DNA from: Pectobacterium atrosepticum
GTDB lineage: Bacteria > Pseudomonadota > Gammaproteobacteria > Enterobacterales > Enterobacteriaceae
Assembly: GCA_019056595.1 (NCBI GenBank)
Contig: CP036163.1
Coordinates: 2,542,001-2,606,000, forward strand
Direction of reading: 5' to 3'
DNA: 64,000 nt
The notes under the pieces were generated by a model, which saw nothing but the letters and a program-made list of their open reading frames with translations, did no database searches and was not told where the DNA came from. The stretch's first letter is position 1. The number at the start of each line of letters is the position of its first letter. Below, piece after piece: positions 44,208-51,519 of the stretch. The translations under genes and the position numbers were made by a program.

Positions 44208-44423
44208 ATGCCGACCGTTAACAATTGTGAATATCTGGAGAACGGAGCCAAGCGCCTTTACCACTTTAACGATGGCTCGCTGGTAAAAGAGCGTCCAGCG
44301 TTACCGGGAAAATCGCGCCTTGAGTTTTACGACGCGCGCGGTAATCGCATTTACAAGCCTGCGACACAGCGGGAAATGAAACAGGCCATTGAACGTCATA
44401 AAAAATTCTGGAGAGTGTCATGA
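44208..44423 (+). CDS. small early phage protein, unknown
   Basis: The 71-residue product (MPTVNNCEYLENGAKRLYHF start) begins at ATG 44208, directly after the DUF2786 stop, with GGGAAGG upstream. A longer in-frame form would overlap the DUF2786 gene by about 100 bases, so I prefer the short one. I recognise no family. Confidence 0.6.
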   Translation: MPTVNNCEYLENGAKRLYHFNDGSLVKERPALPGKSRLEFYDARGNRIYKPATQREMKQAIERHKKFWRVS

Positions 44424-44869
44424 ATAATGTTCGCGCTGATTTACATTTGCTTGATGGTTTTATTGCCCATAACCCCGATTTAGGTGATCGGTTTCTGGAT
44501 ATGCTGGCTAATTGTCGTGACGAGCTGCTTGAGCTACGCAAGCAAAGCCCTAACCCTGACCAGCAGGCGCTCGGTCATGTTGGCAATCAGGCTGTGGGTT
44601 GCTTCATCAATCGATATGAGCGTAATAGCGGCAATGAAATCATCGCGTTAACCCTGCGGCACACACTGGATGGTAAGGTTCTTGAGCAAGATTTAACGCT
44701 GACAAAATTGTGCGGACACTGGCGTGCAATTATCGCCCTAGATGAGTTTCCTGATATGGAAACCCCAGCAGGTGCGCTGTTTACGCTATCTGACTGGCTG
44801 ATGCGCCTCGGCTTGGCTGCCCGGATTGATGCCGTTACAGAGCAACGGCTGGAGGCGCTGACAGAATGA
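44420..44869 (+). CDS. early phage protein, unknown
   Basis: The 149-residue product starts in a 4-base ATGA overlap with the upstream gene. It has a helical first half (LLDGFIAHNPDLGDRFLDML) and a strand-rich second half (IALTLRHTLDGKVLEQDLTL). I recognise no family. The stop overlaps the next gene by 4 bases, typical of a coupled early operon. Confidence 0.62.
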   Translation: MNNVRADLHLLDGFIAHNPDLGDRFLDMLANCRDELLELRKQSPNPDQQALGHVGNQAVGCFINRYERNSGNEIIALTLRHTLDGKVLEQDLTLTKLCGHWRAIIALDEFPDMETPAGALFTLSDWLMRLGLAARIDAVTEQRLEALTE

Positions 44870-45189
44870 AAACCGTTAATGATATCCGGCTGGAAGTGAT
44901 TGGCTTTGGTTCAGTTCCTGCCAGTGTGGACGAACAGCGAGAAATGGCGCGTGAATTGATATCACTGCGCACACAACTGGCAGAGTTGCGGGGGCAAGCG
45001 GTATTTATGTGCGGAATCGCAGATCCAGATGGCAATGCGTATTTTGGCGAGTGCTGTGTCGGCGATGCGGGCTTGATGAATGATGAAGTAGCGAGACTAA
45101 ATGACGATCTGGAAGATGGCGAGCCTCTTTATTCCGTTGTTGATTTATTTCGCCGCCCCGTTCCGCAGCGTAAGGACGGTGATGCATGA
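44866..45189 (+). CDS. early phage protein, unknown
   Basis: The 107-residue acidic product has a short coiled-coil (EQREMARELISLRTQLAELR) followed by a globular part with FMCGIADPDGNAYFGECCVG. It is coupled by 4-base overlaps on both sides. I recognise no family. Confidence 0.62.
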   Translation: MKTVNDIRLEVIGFGSVPASVDEQREMARELISLRTQLAELRGQAVFMCGIADPDGNAYFGECCVGDAGLMNDEVARLNDDLEDGEPLYSVVDLFRRPVPQRKDGDA

Positions 45190-45575
45190 CAAATACAGCC
45201 AAACGGCAAACAGTGGCGCGTAAGCGCCGCCAGCGTGCCAGGCAAGCTGGCGAGTACGGGAAGAACCGGTTGGAACTGGTGTTATCCGATAGTGAATTGC
45301 AGATGCTAGAGCAGAACTGCCAGCGCCGTAACCCAGGGCGAGAACCTTACAGCAAGGCGGATTATGTTTCTCTGCTGATACTGTGCGATAACGAGCGACT
45401 GATGCGGCAGGAAGCTGCGCTGGGAACCTGTGAGCGTTGCAATGAGACGCTGCCAGCAGGCTGTGGCGGTCTGTTTCGTGGTGAGTCTGCGTGCTTTTTT
45501 TTGCGGGATTTTCGGCAGTTGAATTTAACTGGTGTGACCGGTCACGCTCAACTGGATGGGGAGCGACAGAAATGA
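45186..45575 (+). CDS. early phage protein with a cysteine cluster, unknown
   Basis: The 129-residue product has a strongly basic N terminus (RKRRQRARQAGEYGKNRLEL) and a helical middle. A CERCNETLPAGCGG cluster that could bind zinc lies near residue 88. A nucleic-acid-binding role is plausible but unproven. It overlaps the GemA-like gene by 4 bases. Confidence 0.6.
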   Translation: MTNTAKRQTVARKRRQRARQAGEYGKNRLELVLSDSELQMLEQNCQRRNPGREPYSKADYVSLLILCDNERLMRQEAALGTCERCNETLPAGCGGLFRGESACFFLRDFRQLNLTGVTGHAQLDGERQK

Positions 45576-45988
45576 ATATTCAGCAACGTCGCATGATTGG
45601 CGCAATCAAAGCGGGGCAATCCGCGCTCGGATGGGACGATGCGACATACCGCAGCGTGCTGGCCCGGATAACGGGAAAATCCTCATCGACCCTTTGCACA
45701 ATAACAGAACTGGAGAAGGTAAAGGAGTACATGCACCAGCAGGGTTATCCGCGCAAAGCGAAAAGCCACGGCCGTAAACCCAGCGTTCCTGCTAGCAAAA
45801 AAACCGTACTCAGCAAGATTGAGGCGCTACTGGCTGATGCACAGCGCCCGTGGCAGTATGCGGAGACTATGGCGAAGAACATGTTTGGTGTACGATATAT
45901 TGACTGGCTGGATATACAGCAATTAACCAAACTCATGCAGGCGTTGATTATTGACGCCAAACGTCGCAAAAAAGCTGCCGAGGAATAA
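45572..45988 (+). CDS. GemA/gp16-like (DUF1018) phage regulator
   Basis: The 138-residue product shows the DUF1018 pattern: MIGAIKAGQSALGWDDATYR near the start, then MFGVRYIDWLDIQQLTKLMQ near the C terminus. In Mu, GemA affects host gene expression and DNA topology. ATG 45572 overlaps the upstream stop. Longer in-frame starts would run through the upstream gene. Confidence 0.85.
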   Translation: MNIQQRRMIGAIKAGQSALGWDDATYRSVLARITGKSSSTLCTITELEKVKEYMHQQGYPRKAKSHGRKPSVPASKKTVLSKIEALLADAQRPWQYAETMAKNMFGVRYIDWLDIQQLTKLMQALIIDAKRRKKAAEE

Positions 45989-45990
45989 TT

Positions 45991-46425
45991 ATGGAACTGG
46001 AGCGTGTCGCGAGGCTGTTGCCCGAAGTCGTTTTGCAAATCGCTGACCTTATCGGCTTCCCCGCGACCGCTCAGTTACTTGAGAAGTTCGGCGGTACAAC
46101 CTTCCCCATCGGTAAAGGGCTGCGGGCGCTGGGTGCGCATCGCGCCGAGCTACTGCGCGAAACGGTCGGCGTTGATAATGCCGCGATGCTAGTTAAGAAA
46201 TTCGGCGGCGAAGTCCTTTACCTTCCGCGCTGCGACCGTGCATTACGTGAGTTGCGTAACCGGCGCTTTCTCTCTGAGTTTGCCGCACTGCGCGAGAGCG
46301 GCACCTCGGGTAATATGGCAATGACGCAACTTTGCCCCGTGTACGGCTTTTCTGACCGCTTCGCATGGGAACTAGTGCGCGAGAGTAAAAATGCAGTAAC
46401 ACATTCACAGCAAAGTCTTTTTTAG
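45991..46425 (+). CDS. Mor/C-family transcription activator
   Basis: The 144-residue product has the Mor dimerisation half (IADLIGFPATAQLLEKFGGT) and a C-terminal helix-turn-helix (GTSGNMAMTQLCPVYGFSDR). Mu uses two such proteins in series: Mor for the middle promoter and C for the late promoters. Only one is visible here, in the place just before the lysis genes. It may therefore act directly on the late promoters at 46970 and 55262. Confidence 0.9.
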   Translation: MELERVARLLPEVVLQIADLIGFPATAQLLEKFGGTTFPIGKGLRALGAHRAELLRETVGVDNAAMLVKKFGGEVLYLPRCDRALRELRNRRFLSEFAALRESGTSGNMAMTQLCPVYGFSDRFAWELVRESKNAVTHSQQSLF

Positions 46426-46445
46426 TTTTCTAAGGAATGAGAAAT

Positions 46446-46970
46446 ATGAAATTAAAGACCATAACTCTGGGTATTATCTTATCTGTAATGTCATCTACAG
46501 CGTTCGCTGCTGATGGCTACAAAAATGTGAAGTTTGGCTCAAGTGTAGAAACGGTTTTAGCATCTAAATTATGCTCTCTTCAAAAATATAAAAGTGATAC
46601 ACCTGGGATGGACTCTTATGCGTGCCAGGACTTTATATTTTCAGGGCAACCGACACTAGCTATGGCTATTTTTTTGAATGGAAAGTTTCAACGATTCGCC
46701 ATTTCTTTAAATACTTCCGCTACCCCCGTTCTCGAAGGGTTAACCAAGAAGTATGGCCCAGCATCATCGTCCTCTACAGCTGAGGAAATGGATCGCGCCG
46801 CAGTCACGGGGGATTCAATTTTTGTTAGATTTGATAACAATACGGTTTTTATCCAAGGAAACAAGAACGTATCGACAGGCAAAGATGAAGGGATACTTGT
46901 TTACACTACCCCGCAATATGACAAAGAGTTGCTAGCATTACAGGCAAAATCGCTAGGTAATGACTTGTAA
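46446..46970 (+). CDS. exported protein of unknown function, likely phage cargo (moron)
   Basis: The 174-residue product has a clear signal peptide (MKLKTITLGIILSVMSSTAFA-AD) and a mature domain with YKNVKFGSSVETVLASKLCS and a possible disulfide (Cys near residue 44 and 61). ATG 46446 has AGGA at 9 bases; ATG 46437 is too close to it. The gene is more AT-rich than its neighbours and has no counterpart that I know in Mu. An exported protein between the activator and the lysis genes suggests a lysogenic-conversion gene or a periplasmic lysis helper. Confidence 0.7.
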   Translation: MKLKTITLGIILSVMSSTAFAADGYKNVKFGSSVETVLASKLCSLQKYKSDTPGMDSYACQDFIFSGQPTLAMAIFLNGKFQRFAISLNTSATPVLEGLTKKYGPASSSSTAEEMDRAAVTGDSIFVRFDNNTVFIQGNKNVSTGKDEGILVYTTPQYDKELLALQAKSLGNDL

Positions 46971-47045
46971 CCCACTGAACCCCTTCCTCTTATTCACCTC
47001 CCCGCATAATTGAATACTGACCACCTCACATAACGAGGTGGTTTC
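46970..47045 (+). promoter_or_regulatory. putative late promoter (Plys-like) and holin leader
   Basis: A 26-bp block (46970-46995, ending CCTTCCTCTTATTC) is repeated exactly at 55262-55287 before the protease gene. A CATAAT hexamer at 47005-47010 could be the -10. Both places correspond to Mu late promoters Plys and PI. I infer it to be the activator-binding site. Confidence 0.75.
47021..47041 (+). promoter_or_regulatory. hairpin that sequesters the holin ribosome-binding site
   Basis: CCACCTC (47021-47027) pairs perfectly with GAGGTGG (47035-47041). GAGGTGG is the ribosome-binding site, 4 bases before ATG 47046. The loop is ACATAAC. The fold would limit holin translation. Confidence 0.75.
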
Positions 47046-47399
47046 ATGAACATTTTCAACAACAAAATCTTTCATATCACACGCTTTAAACGCTTGCTAG
47101 GCTGGCAGTTGACCGCTGTTCTGTTACTTGTACTCATCGGTCTGGTATCACCGCAGCAGCTTCCCGTTGTCATCTACAAAATCTCACTCATCACATTAGC
47201 GGCTGTGCTCGGCTACTGGCTTGATCGTTCTTTGTTCCCGAAGGCCGGGTTAGCACAATACCTGGAACACAAACCCGAACTAATGAAAACCGGTATCTAT
47301 CCGGTCAAATCAGGTTGCGAGCAGGTCTTTGCCGCCGCGCTCATTCGACGTGCAATCATCGTTGCTGCCGTCTGCCTCGCTGTGGCGATGGGGCTGTAA
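47046..47399 (+). CDS. putative holin
   Basis: The 117-residue membrane protein has three hydrophobic segments (WQLTAVLLLVLIGLV, VIYKISLITLAAVLGYWL, RRAIIVAAVCLAVAMGL) and a basic N terminus, as in Mu-like holins. It would time membrane opening at lysis. It is the first gene of the lysis cassette, directly after the late promoter, and its start is buried in a hairpin. Confidence 0.82.
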   Translation: MNIFNNKIFHITRFKRLLGWQLTAVLLLVLIGLVSPQQLPVVIYKISLITLAAVLGYWLDRSLFPKAGLAQYLEHKPELMKTGIYPVKSGCEQVFAAALIRRAIIVAAVCLAVAMGL

Positions 47400-47401
47400 T
47401 C

Positions 47402-48040
47402 ATGGACTGGCCGAAAATCACCCGTGTGCGATGGTTAGCCGTGTTGCTGCTGTGGGCTGGCAGTATTTTCGGCCATGCCCACGCCGCACAGCCTCCTGCC
47501 GCCGCTCAACAGTACCGCAATGATGTGATCCGCAGCGCCCGTCTGGATTGGGGTATCAATGCCCCCATCGCGGACTTTGCCGCACAGTTGCATCAGGAAA
47601 GCGGCTGGAATCCACGCGCAATATCCCCCGTTGGCGCACAAGGTCTCGCGCAGTTTATGCCTGCTACCGCCGATTGGTTCAGTCGCATCATGCCTGAATT
47701 AAAGGCAAACCAACCGTTTAATCCCACCTGGGCTATCCGTGCATTGACGAGCTATGACCGTTGGCTGTGGGAGCGCGTTAGCGCCCGCAACGACTGCGAA
47801 CGCATGGCAATGACATTATCTTCCTACAATGGCGGGTTGGGCTGGGTGCAACGCGATCAGCGTTTGGCAACACAACGCGGGTTAGATCGTCTGCGCTGGT
47901 TCGGTCACGTCGAAACCGTGAATGCCGGTCGCAGTGCCGCCAACTGGCGCGAGAATCGGCACTATCCTGACCGCATTCTGAATCAACTAGCTCCTCGCTA
48001 TCAGATGTGGGGAGGCCATAGCTGTGCTGAAACTATTTAG
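47402..48040 (+). CDS. phage lytic transglycosylase (SLT domain), endolysin
   Basis: The 212-residue product has an N-terminal hydrophobic segment (WLAVLLLWAGSIFGHAHA) that may be a signal peptide. An SLT domain follows, with catalytic Glu66 in HQESGWNPRAISPVGAQGLA and the QFMPATADWF motif. It cleaves the peptidoglycan glycan strand. It lies two bases after the holin. ATG 47402 is preferred, since earlier in-frame starts lie inside the holin gene. Confidence 0.9.
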   Translation: MDWPKITRVRWLAVLLLWAGSIFGHAHAAQPPAAAQQYRNDVIRSARLDWGINAPIADFAAQLHQESGWNPRAISPVGAQGLAQFMPATADWFSRIMPELKANQPFNPTWAIRALTSYDRWLWERVSARNDCERMAMTLSSYNGGLGWVQRDQRLATQRGLDRLRWFGHVETVNAGRSAANWRENRHYPDRILNQLAPRYQMWGGHSCAETI

Positions 48041-48632
48041 AGCCTACTGGCCTCACATCCTGATCCTCGTCGCTGTTGCGGCATTCGGCTACAACATCGG
48101 CCACATCGCGGGCAAGAACGCGAAGCAAACCGAATTACAAGAAGCCATCACGTACTTATCAGCAGATAACAAGCTGAAAACCGGGCAAATCACGGTTTAC
48201 GAACAGGATAAGCGCATCGCCGCCGAGCAACATGTCGCGGCGTTGCAAAAAGCGATAGCCGATGCAGATACCCAGCGCCAGCGGGCTGACCAACTATCTG
48301 TCGAGCTGCTGCAAACCAAAGCCGAGCTGAGTAAGACAAAAAATCAGCTTAAAAGGACGATTAACGATGTTGTTAAAAAAGATGGTGCCACTTTTACTGG
48401 TATTGGCCCTGACAGCCTGCGGCTCTACCGCGCCGGTCTTGGCTACCCCGCCGATGATTTGCCCGAAGCCGCCAGCGGAGCTGCTGTATATCCCGCCGAT
48501 GCCGTCCGCGCCCGTGGCGGACTCTCTCCAGCCGGACTTCTTGAGCACAGCGCCGACTATGGCGAGTGGTGCCTGATCCTGCGTGAGAACATGGCGAAGC
48601 TGAATCAGTTTTACGTGGAGGGGAACCCATGA
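48024..48632 (+). CDS. Rz-like i-spanin
   Basis: The 202-residue product starts at GTG 48024, overlapping the endolysin gene by 17 bases. It has one N-terminal membrane anchor (YWPHILILVAVAAFGYNIGHI) and a long coiled coil (KAIADADTQRQRADQLSVEL), the usual inner-membrane spanin form. It fuses inner and outer membranes at lysis together with Rz1, whose gene is nested inside this one. Confidence 0.82.
   Translation: MLKLFRAYWPHILILVAVAAFGYNIGHIAGKNAKQTELQEAITYLSADNKLKTGQITVYEQDKRIAAEQHVAALQKAIADADTQRQRADQLSVELLQTKAELSKTKNQLKRTINDVVKKDGATFTGIGPDSLRLYRAGLGYPADDLPEAASGAAVYPADAVRARGGLSPAGLLEHSADYGEWCLILRENMAKLNQFYVEGNP
48367..48576 (+). CDS. Rz1-like o-spanin lipoprotein nested in Rz
   Basis: The 69-residue product lies wholly inside the Rz gene in another frame. 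It has a lipoprotein signal with lipobox LTAC (MVPLLLVLALTACGS) and a short proline-rich mature part (PPMICPKPPAELLYIPPMPS). This is the textbook Rz1 form and arrangement. Confidence 0.9.
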   Translation: MLLKKMVPLLLVLALTACGSTAPVLATPPMICPKPPAELLYIPPMPSAPVADSLQPDFLSTAPTMASGA

Positions 48633-48871
48633 GCATGGAGTGGGTGCTGGGGGTGGCGATGGCGTTAGTTTCCACGCTTGGCAGTCTGTTTATTCGTTCA
48701 CTGCAAAAGGACATCACGGACTTGGAAAGCGCGGTCGAACGTATCAAAAACGATTACCAGCGCCGTGAGGATGCGCGGCGCGATCAAGATTCTGTGATGG
48801 CCGCCCTGCGCGACCTGAAGAACACGATTGAACGCATCGATAACAAACTGGACAGGAAGGCAGATAAATAA
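48629..48871 (+). CDS. DUF2730 family phage protein
   Basis: The 80-residue product has one membrane helix (VLGVAMALVSTLGSLFI) and a coiled-coil (DLKNTIERIDNKLDRK). It resembles Mu gp25 (DUF2730), found between the lysis and packaging genes. The role is unknown. It overlaps its neighbours by 4 and 1 bases. Confidence 0.8.
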   Translation: MSMEWVLGVAMALVSTLGSLFIRSLQKDITDLESAVERIKNDYQRREDARRDQDSVMAALRDLKNTIERIDNKLDRKADK

Positions 48872-49161
48872 TGAAGGCACGGCAAAAACGGCGCGTTCGT
48901 CGCGTCACAGTGGTATCGAGTGCGGACTCGGCAGCGCTGGTGGGCATTAAGCAGCGGCTGGATGCATTACAGGTTCCGGCCGTGCAACTGGGCGGGCTGG
49001 ATGAGATTTCAGGTCAGTTAAACCGCATTGAACGGCGCATGGACAGCATCGAAGCCGCCGCCGTTCGCCAGGGCGCAATCGCGGGCGGGGTTACCGGAGC
49101 CGTAACCGGTGGCCTGGTCACCACGGCGATTTTACTCATCAAAGCGCGGCTGGGGTACTAA
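48871..49161 (+). CDS. small phage protein in the gp26 position, unknown
   Basis: The 96-residue product has a basic N terminus, a short coiled coil (LDEISGQLNRIERRMDSIEA) and a C-terminal glycine-rich hydrophobic segment (GGVTGAVTGGLVTTAILLI) that could span the membrane. It occupies the place of Mu gp26. Function is unknown. Confidence 0.6.
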   Translation: MKARQKRRVRRVTVVSSADSAALVGIKQRLDALQVPAVQLGGLDEISGQLNRIERRMDSIEAAAVRQGAIAGGVTGAVTGGLVTTAILLIKARLGY

Positions 49162-49661
49162 TGGCGCATCCGCAGGAGGTTCGCGGCAAATTGCGACGCG
49201 CCTACATTTTCGGGCAAATGTCGCTTGAAATCGCCTCCGCGCAGTCTGGTGTCGCATTTGCGACCGCACGGCGTTGGAAGAAAGATGCGCAGGACGCAGG
49301 CGATGACTGGGACAAGCTACGCGCCGCGCATGTTATTGCGGGCGGTGGTCTGGAGGAGATTGGCCGCGCTGTACTTACCGGGCTGGTTACACAGTACCAA
49401 ACCACGCTGGAAATGCTGAACGGTGCAGCCGATATCCCGCCGCGTGAACGCGTCGAGCTGCTTGCCAGTCTGGCGGATGCGTTTAACAAGGCGACATCGG
49501 CTAGCAAGAAGATCCTGCCAGAAACCAGCGAGCTGTCTGTTGCGCTTGAGGTCATTCAACTGCTTTCGACCTTCATCCGAGAGAGGCATTCAAAACACCT
49601 GGACGCGTTCGTCAGCATTCTTGATGGGTTCGGCGAAGAGATAGGGAAACGTTATGGCTGA
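49161..49661 (+). CDS. DUF1804 family, probable small terminase subunit
   Basis: The 166-residue product begins MAHPQEVRGKLRRAYIFGQM, followed by a helix-turn-helix (IASAQSGVAFATARRWKKDA). This is the DUF1804 pattern of Mu-like phages. By position before the large terminase it probably recognises phage DNA for packaging. Confidence 0.82.
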   Translation: MAHPQEVRGKLRRAYIFGQMSLEIASAQSGVAFATARRWKKDAQDAGDDWDKLRAAHVIAGGGLEEIGRAVLTGLVTQYQTTLEMLNGAADIPPRERVELLASLADAFNKATSASKKILPETSELSVALEVIQLLSTFIRERHSKHLDAFVSILDGFGEEIGKRYG

Positions 49662-49857
49662 CAAGTTGATCCGCATAAACCATGAAAATTCAGTAATGGC
49701 AAGCCAGGTTACCCGCATAGAGCGCGGGTATCACGATAGTGTTTTTGTCTGGGCTGATGGTGTCAAACATGAGCTATTGGTTGGCTACGGTGAATCAACC
49801 TATGACGCAGAAAGACGCATTACTAACGAGATTAACGCGGCGTTAAGCGGGGATTAA
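49654..49857 (+). CDS. small phage protein, unknown
   Basis: The 67-residue product overlaps the DUF1804 gene by 8 bases and abuts the terminase gene. It shows a strand-rich pattern (YHDSVFVWADGVKHELLVGY). I recognise no family, and there is no obvious Mu counterpart in this place. Confidence 0.55.
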   Translation: MADKLIRINHENSVMASQVTRIERGYHDSVFVWADGVKHELLVGYGESTYDAERRITNEINAALSGD

Positions 49858-51516
49858 ATGGCGCGTAAATCTAACAAGCTAACCGCCAAAGACTTTGCCA
49901 AAGAACTGGAAGAGCTGGCGGCAACGCTGCGCCGGACGATTGAAGCCGAATGTGTCGGCTTTGATCCGTCTGCGGCGGCAATAGCAGAACGTCGCGCCCG
50001 TGTATTCGACCCGGTCAGTGGCTACGACTATTTTGTCGAGCATTACTTCCCGCACTATGTGCGCCATGCTGACAAAAGCGAGCTACATAAATACCTGTTT
50101 ACGCGCCTACCGGAGATTATCGCCAGCCCCAAAGGCGAAAATGATGCGATAGCCGCGCCGCGCGGCGAGGCTAAATCGACGTTGGTTAGTCAGTTATTTT
50201 CGATTTGGTGCATTGTCTGTGGCTTCAAGCATTACCTGGTTATCGTGATGGATTCAATTGATCAAGCGTATCCGATGCTGGAAGCCATCAAAGCCGAGCT
50301 GGCGTTTAATCCCCGCGTGGAGATGGATTTTCCTGAGGTCGCTGGCGGTGGTCGTGTGTGGCAGGCTGGAACCATCGTTACCCGCAACGATATCAAAGTA
50401 CAAGTCGCAGGCAGTGGCAAAAAACTGCGTGGTCTGCGTCATGGCCCGTATCGCCCCGATTTGGTGGTGCTAGATGATATCGAGAACGACGAGCAGGTAC
50501 GCAGCCCGGAGCAACGCGACAAGCTGGATAACTGGCTGAAAAAGACCATCCTGCCGCTCGGTGGCGCGGGTGCGAAATTCGATGTTATCTATATCGGCAC
50601 TATCCTGCATTACGATTCTGTTCTGTCACGCACCCTGAAAAACCCGCTGTGGAAAGCCGCGCGATTTAAGGCGGTGATCCAGTGGCCGGTCAATCTGTCG
50701 CTGTGGGAAGAGTGGGAGGAAATCCTCCGCAATAACGACAGTAACGGCGAATGGATGGCGAGCGCGTTCTATCAAAACCACAAGCTCGAAATGGACGACG
50801 GTGCGGTCGTGTCCTGGTCTGCTCGTCCGATACTGACGCTGATGCTGATCCGTGCGCGTGATGGTCACAGTACTTTTGATTCCGAGTACCAGAATGACCC
50901 GGTGAGCGGTGAAGACGCTCCATTCGCCCACTGCATAAATTTTTGGATAAACCGACTCAATGAGTGGATCTTCTTTGGCGCGTGTGACCCCAGTCTCGGC
51001 AAAGCTGGTGCGAGTCGTGACCCCTCCGCGTTGCTGGTTGGTGGGTTTAACCGCCATACCGGCATTCTGGATGTGGTGGAAGCGGCTATCCGTAAGCGTT
51101 TGCCCGACAAAATCATTTCTGATGTGATTGAGTTACAACGCATTTACGCCTGCCTGGTGTGGTCGATTGAGTCCGTGCAGTTTCAGGAGTTCCTGCGCAC
51201 CGAGTTGGTGAAGCGCAGCGCGGCTGTGGGTATCCCTGTGCCTGCGCGGGCAGTCCAGCCGCACAGCGACAAACTGCTGCGTATTGAGTCGCTACAGCCA
51301 CATATGGCTAACGGATTAATTCGATTACATCCGAGCCAATCCACATTGATTGATCAGTTACGGCATTTCCCGATGGCTGACCACGACGACGGCCCGGATG
51401 CATTACATATGTTGTGGGCGCTTGCCGTGTCTGGTGTTGGCGCATTTTCATTTACCGCTGTACCCCGCCGTAATTCTGATGACCGGGGCAGTAGATTCGG
51501 TTCAGGAGGCTGGTAG
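49858..51516 (+). CDS. phage terminase large subunit (Mu gp28-like)
   Basis: The 552-residue packaging motor has an ATPase part with Walker A APRGEAKSTLVSQ (near residue 100) and Walker B DLVVLDDIEND (Asp206-Asp207). The RNase-H-like nuclease part starts at FGACDPSLGKAG (Asp377). ATG follows the preceding stop directly. It works with the portal encoded next. Confidence 0.93.
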   Translation: MARKSNKLTAKDFAKELEELAATLRRTIEAECVGFDPSAAAIAERRARVFDPVSGYDYFVEHYFPHYVRHADKSELHKYLFTRLPEIIASPKGENDAIAAPRGEAKSTLVSQLFSIWCIVCGFKHYLVIVMDSIDQAYPMLEAIKAELAFNPRVEMDFPEVAGGGRVWQAGTIVTRNDIKVQVAGSGKKLRGLRHGPYRPDLVVLDDIENDEQVRSPEQRDKLDNWLKKTILPLGGAGAKFDVIYIGTILHYDSVLSRTLKNPLWKAARFKAVIQWPVNLSLWEEWEEILRNNDSNGEWMASAFYQNHKLEMDDGAVVSWSARPILTLMLIRARDGHSTFDSEYQNDPVSGEDAPFAHCINFWINRLNEWIFFGACDPSLGKAGASRDPSALLVGGFNRHTGILDVVEAAIRKRLPDKIISDVIELQRIYACLVWSIESVQFQEFLRTELVKRSAAVGIPVPARAVQPHSDKLLRIESLQPHMANGLIRLHPSQSTLIDQLRHFPMADHDDGPDALHMLWALAVSGVGAFSFTAVPRRNSDDRGSRFGSGGW

Positions 51517-51519
51517 TTT

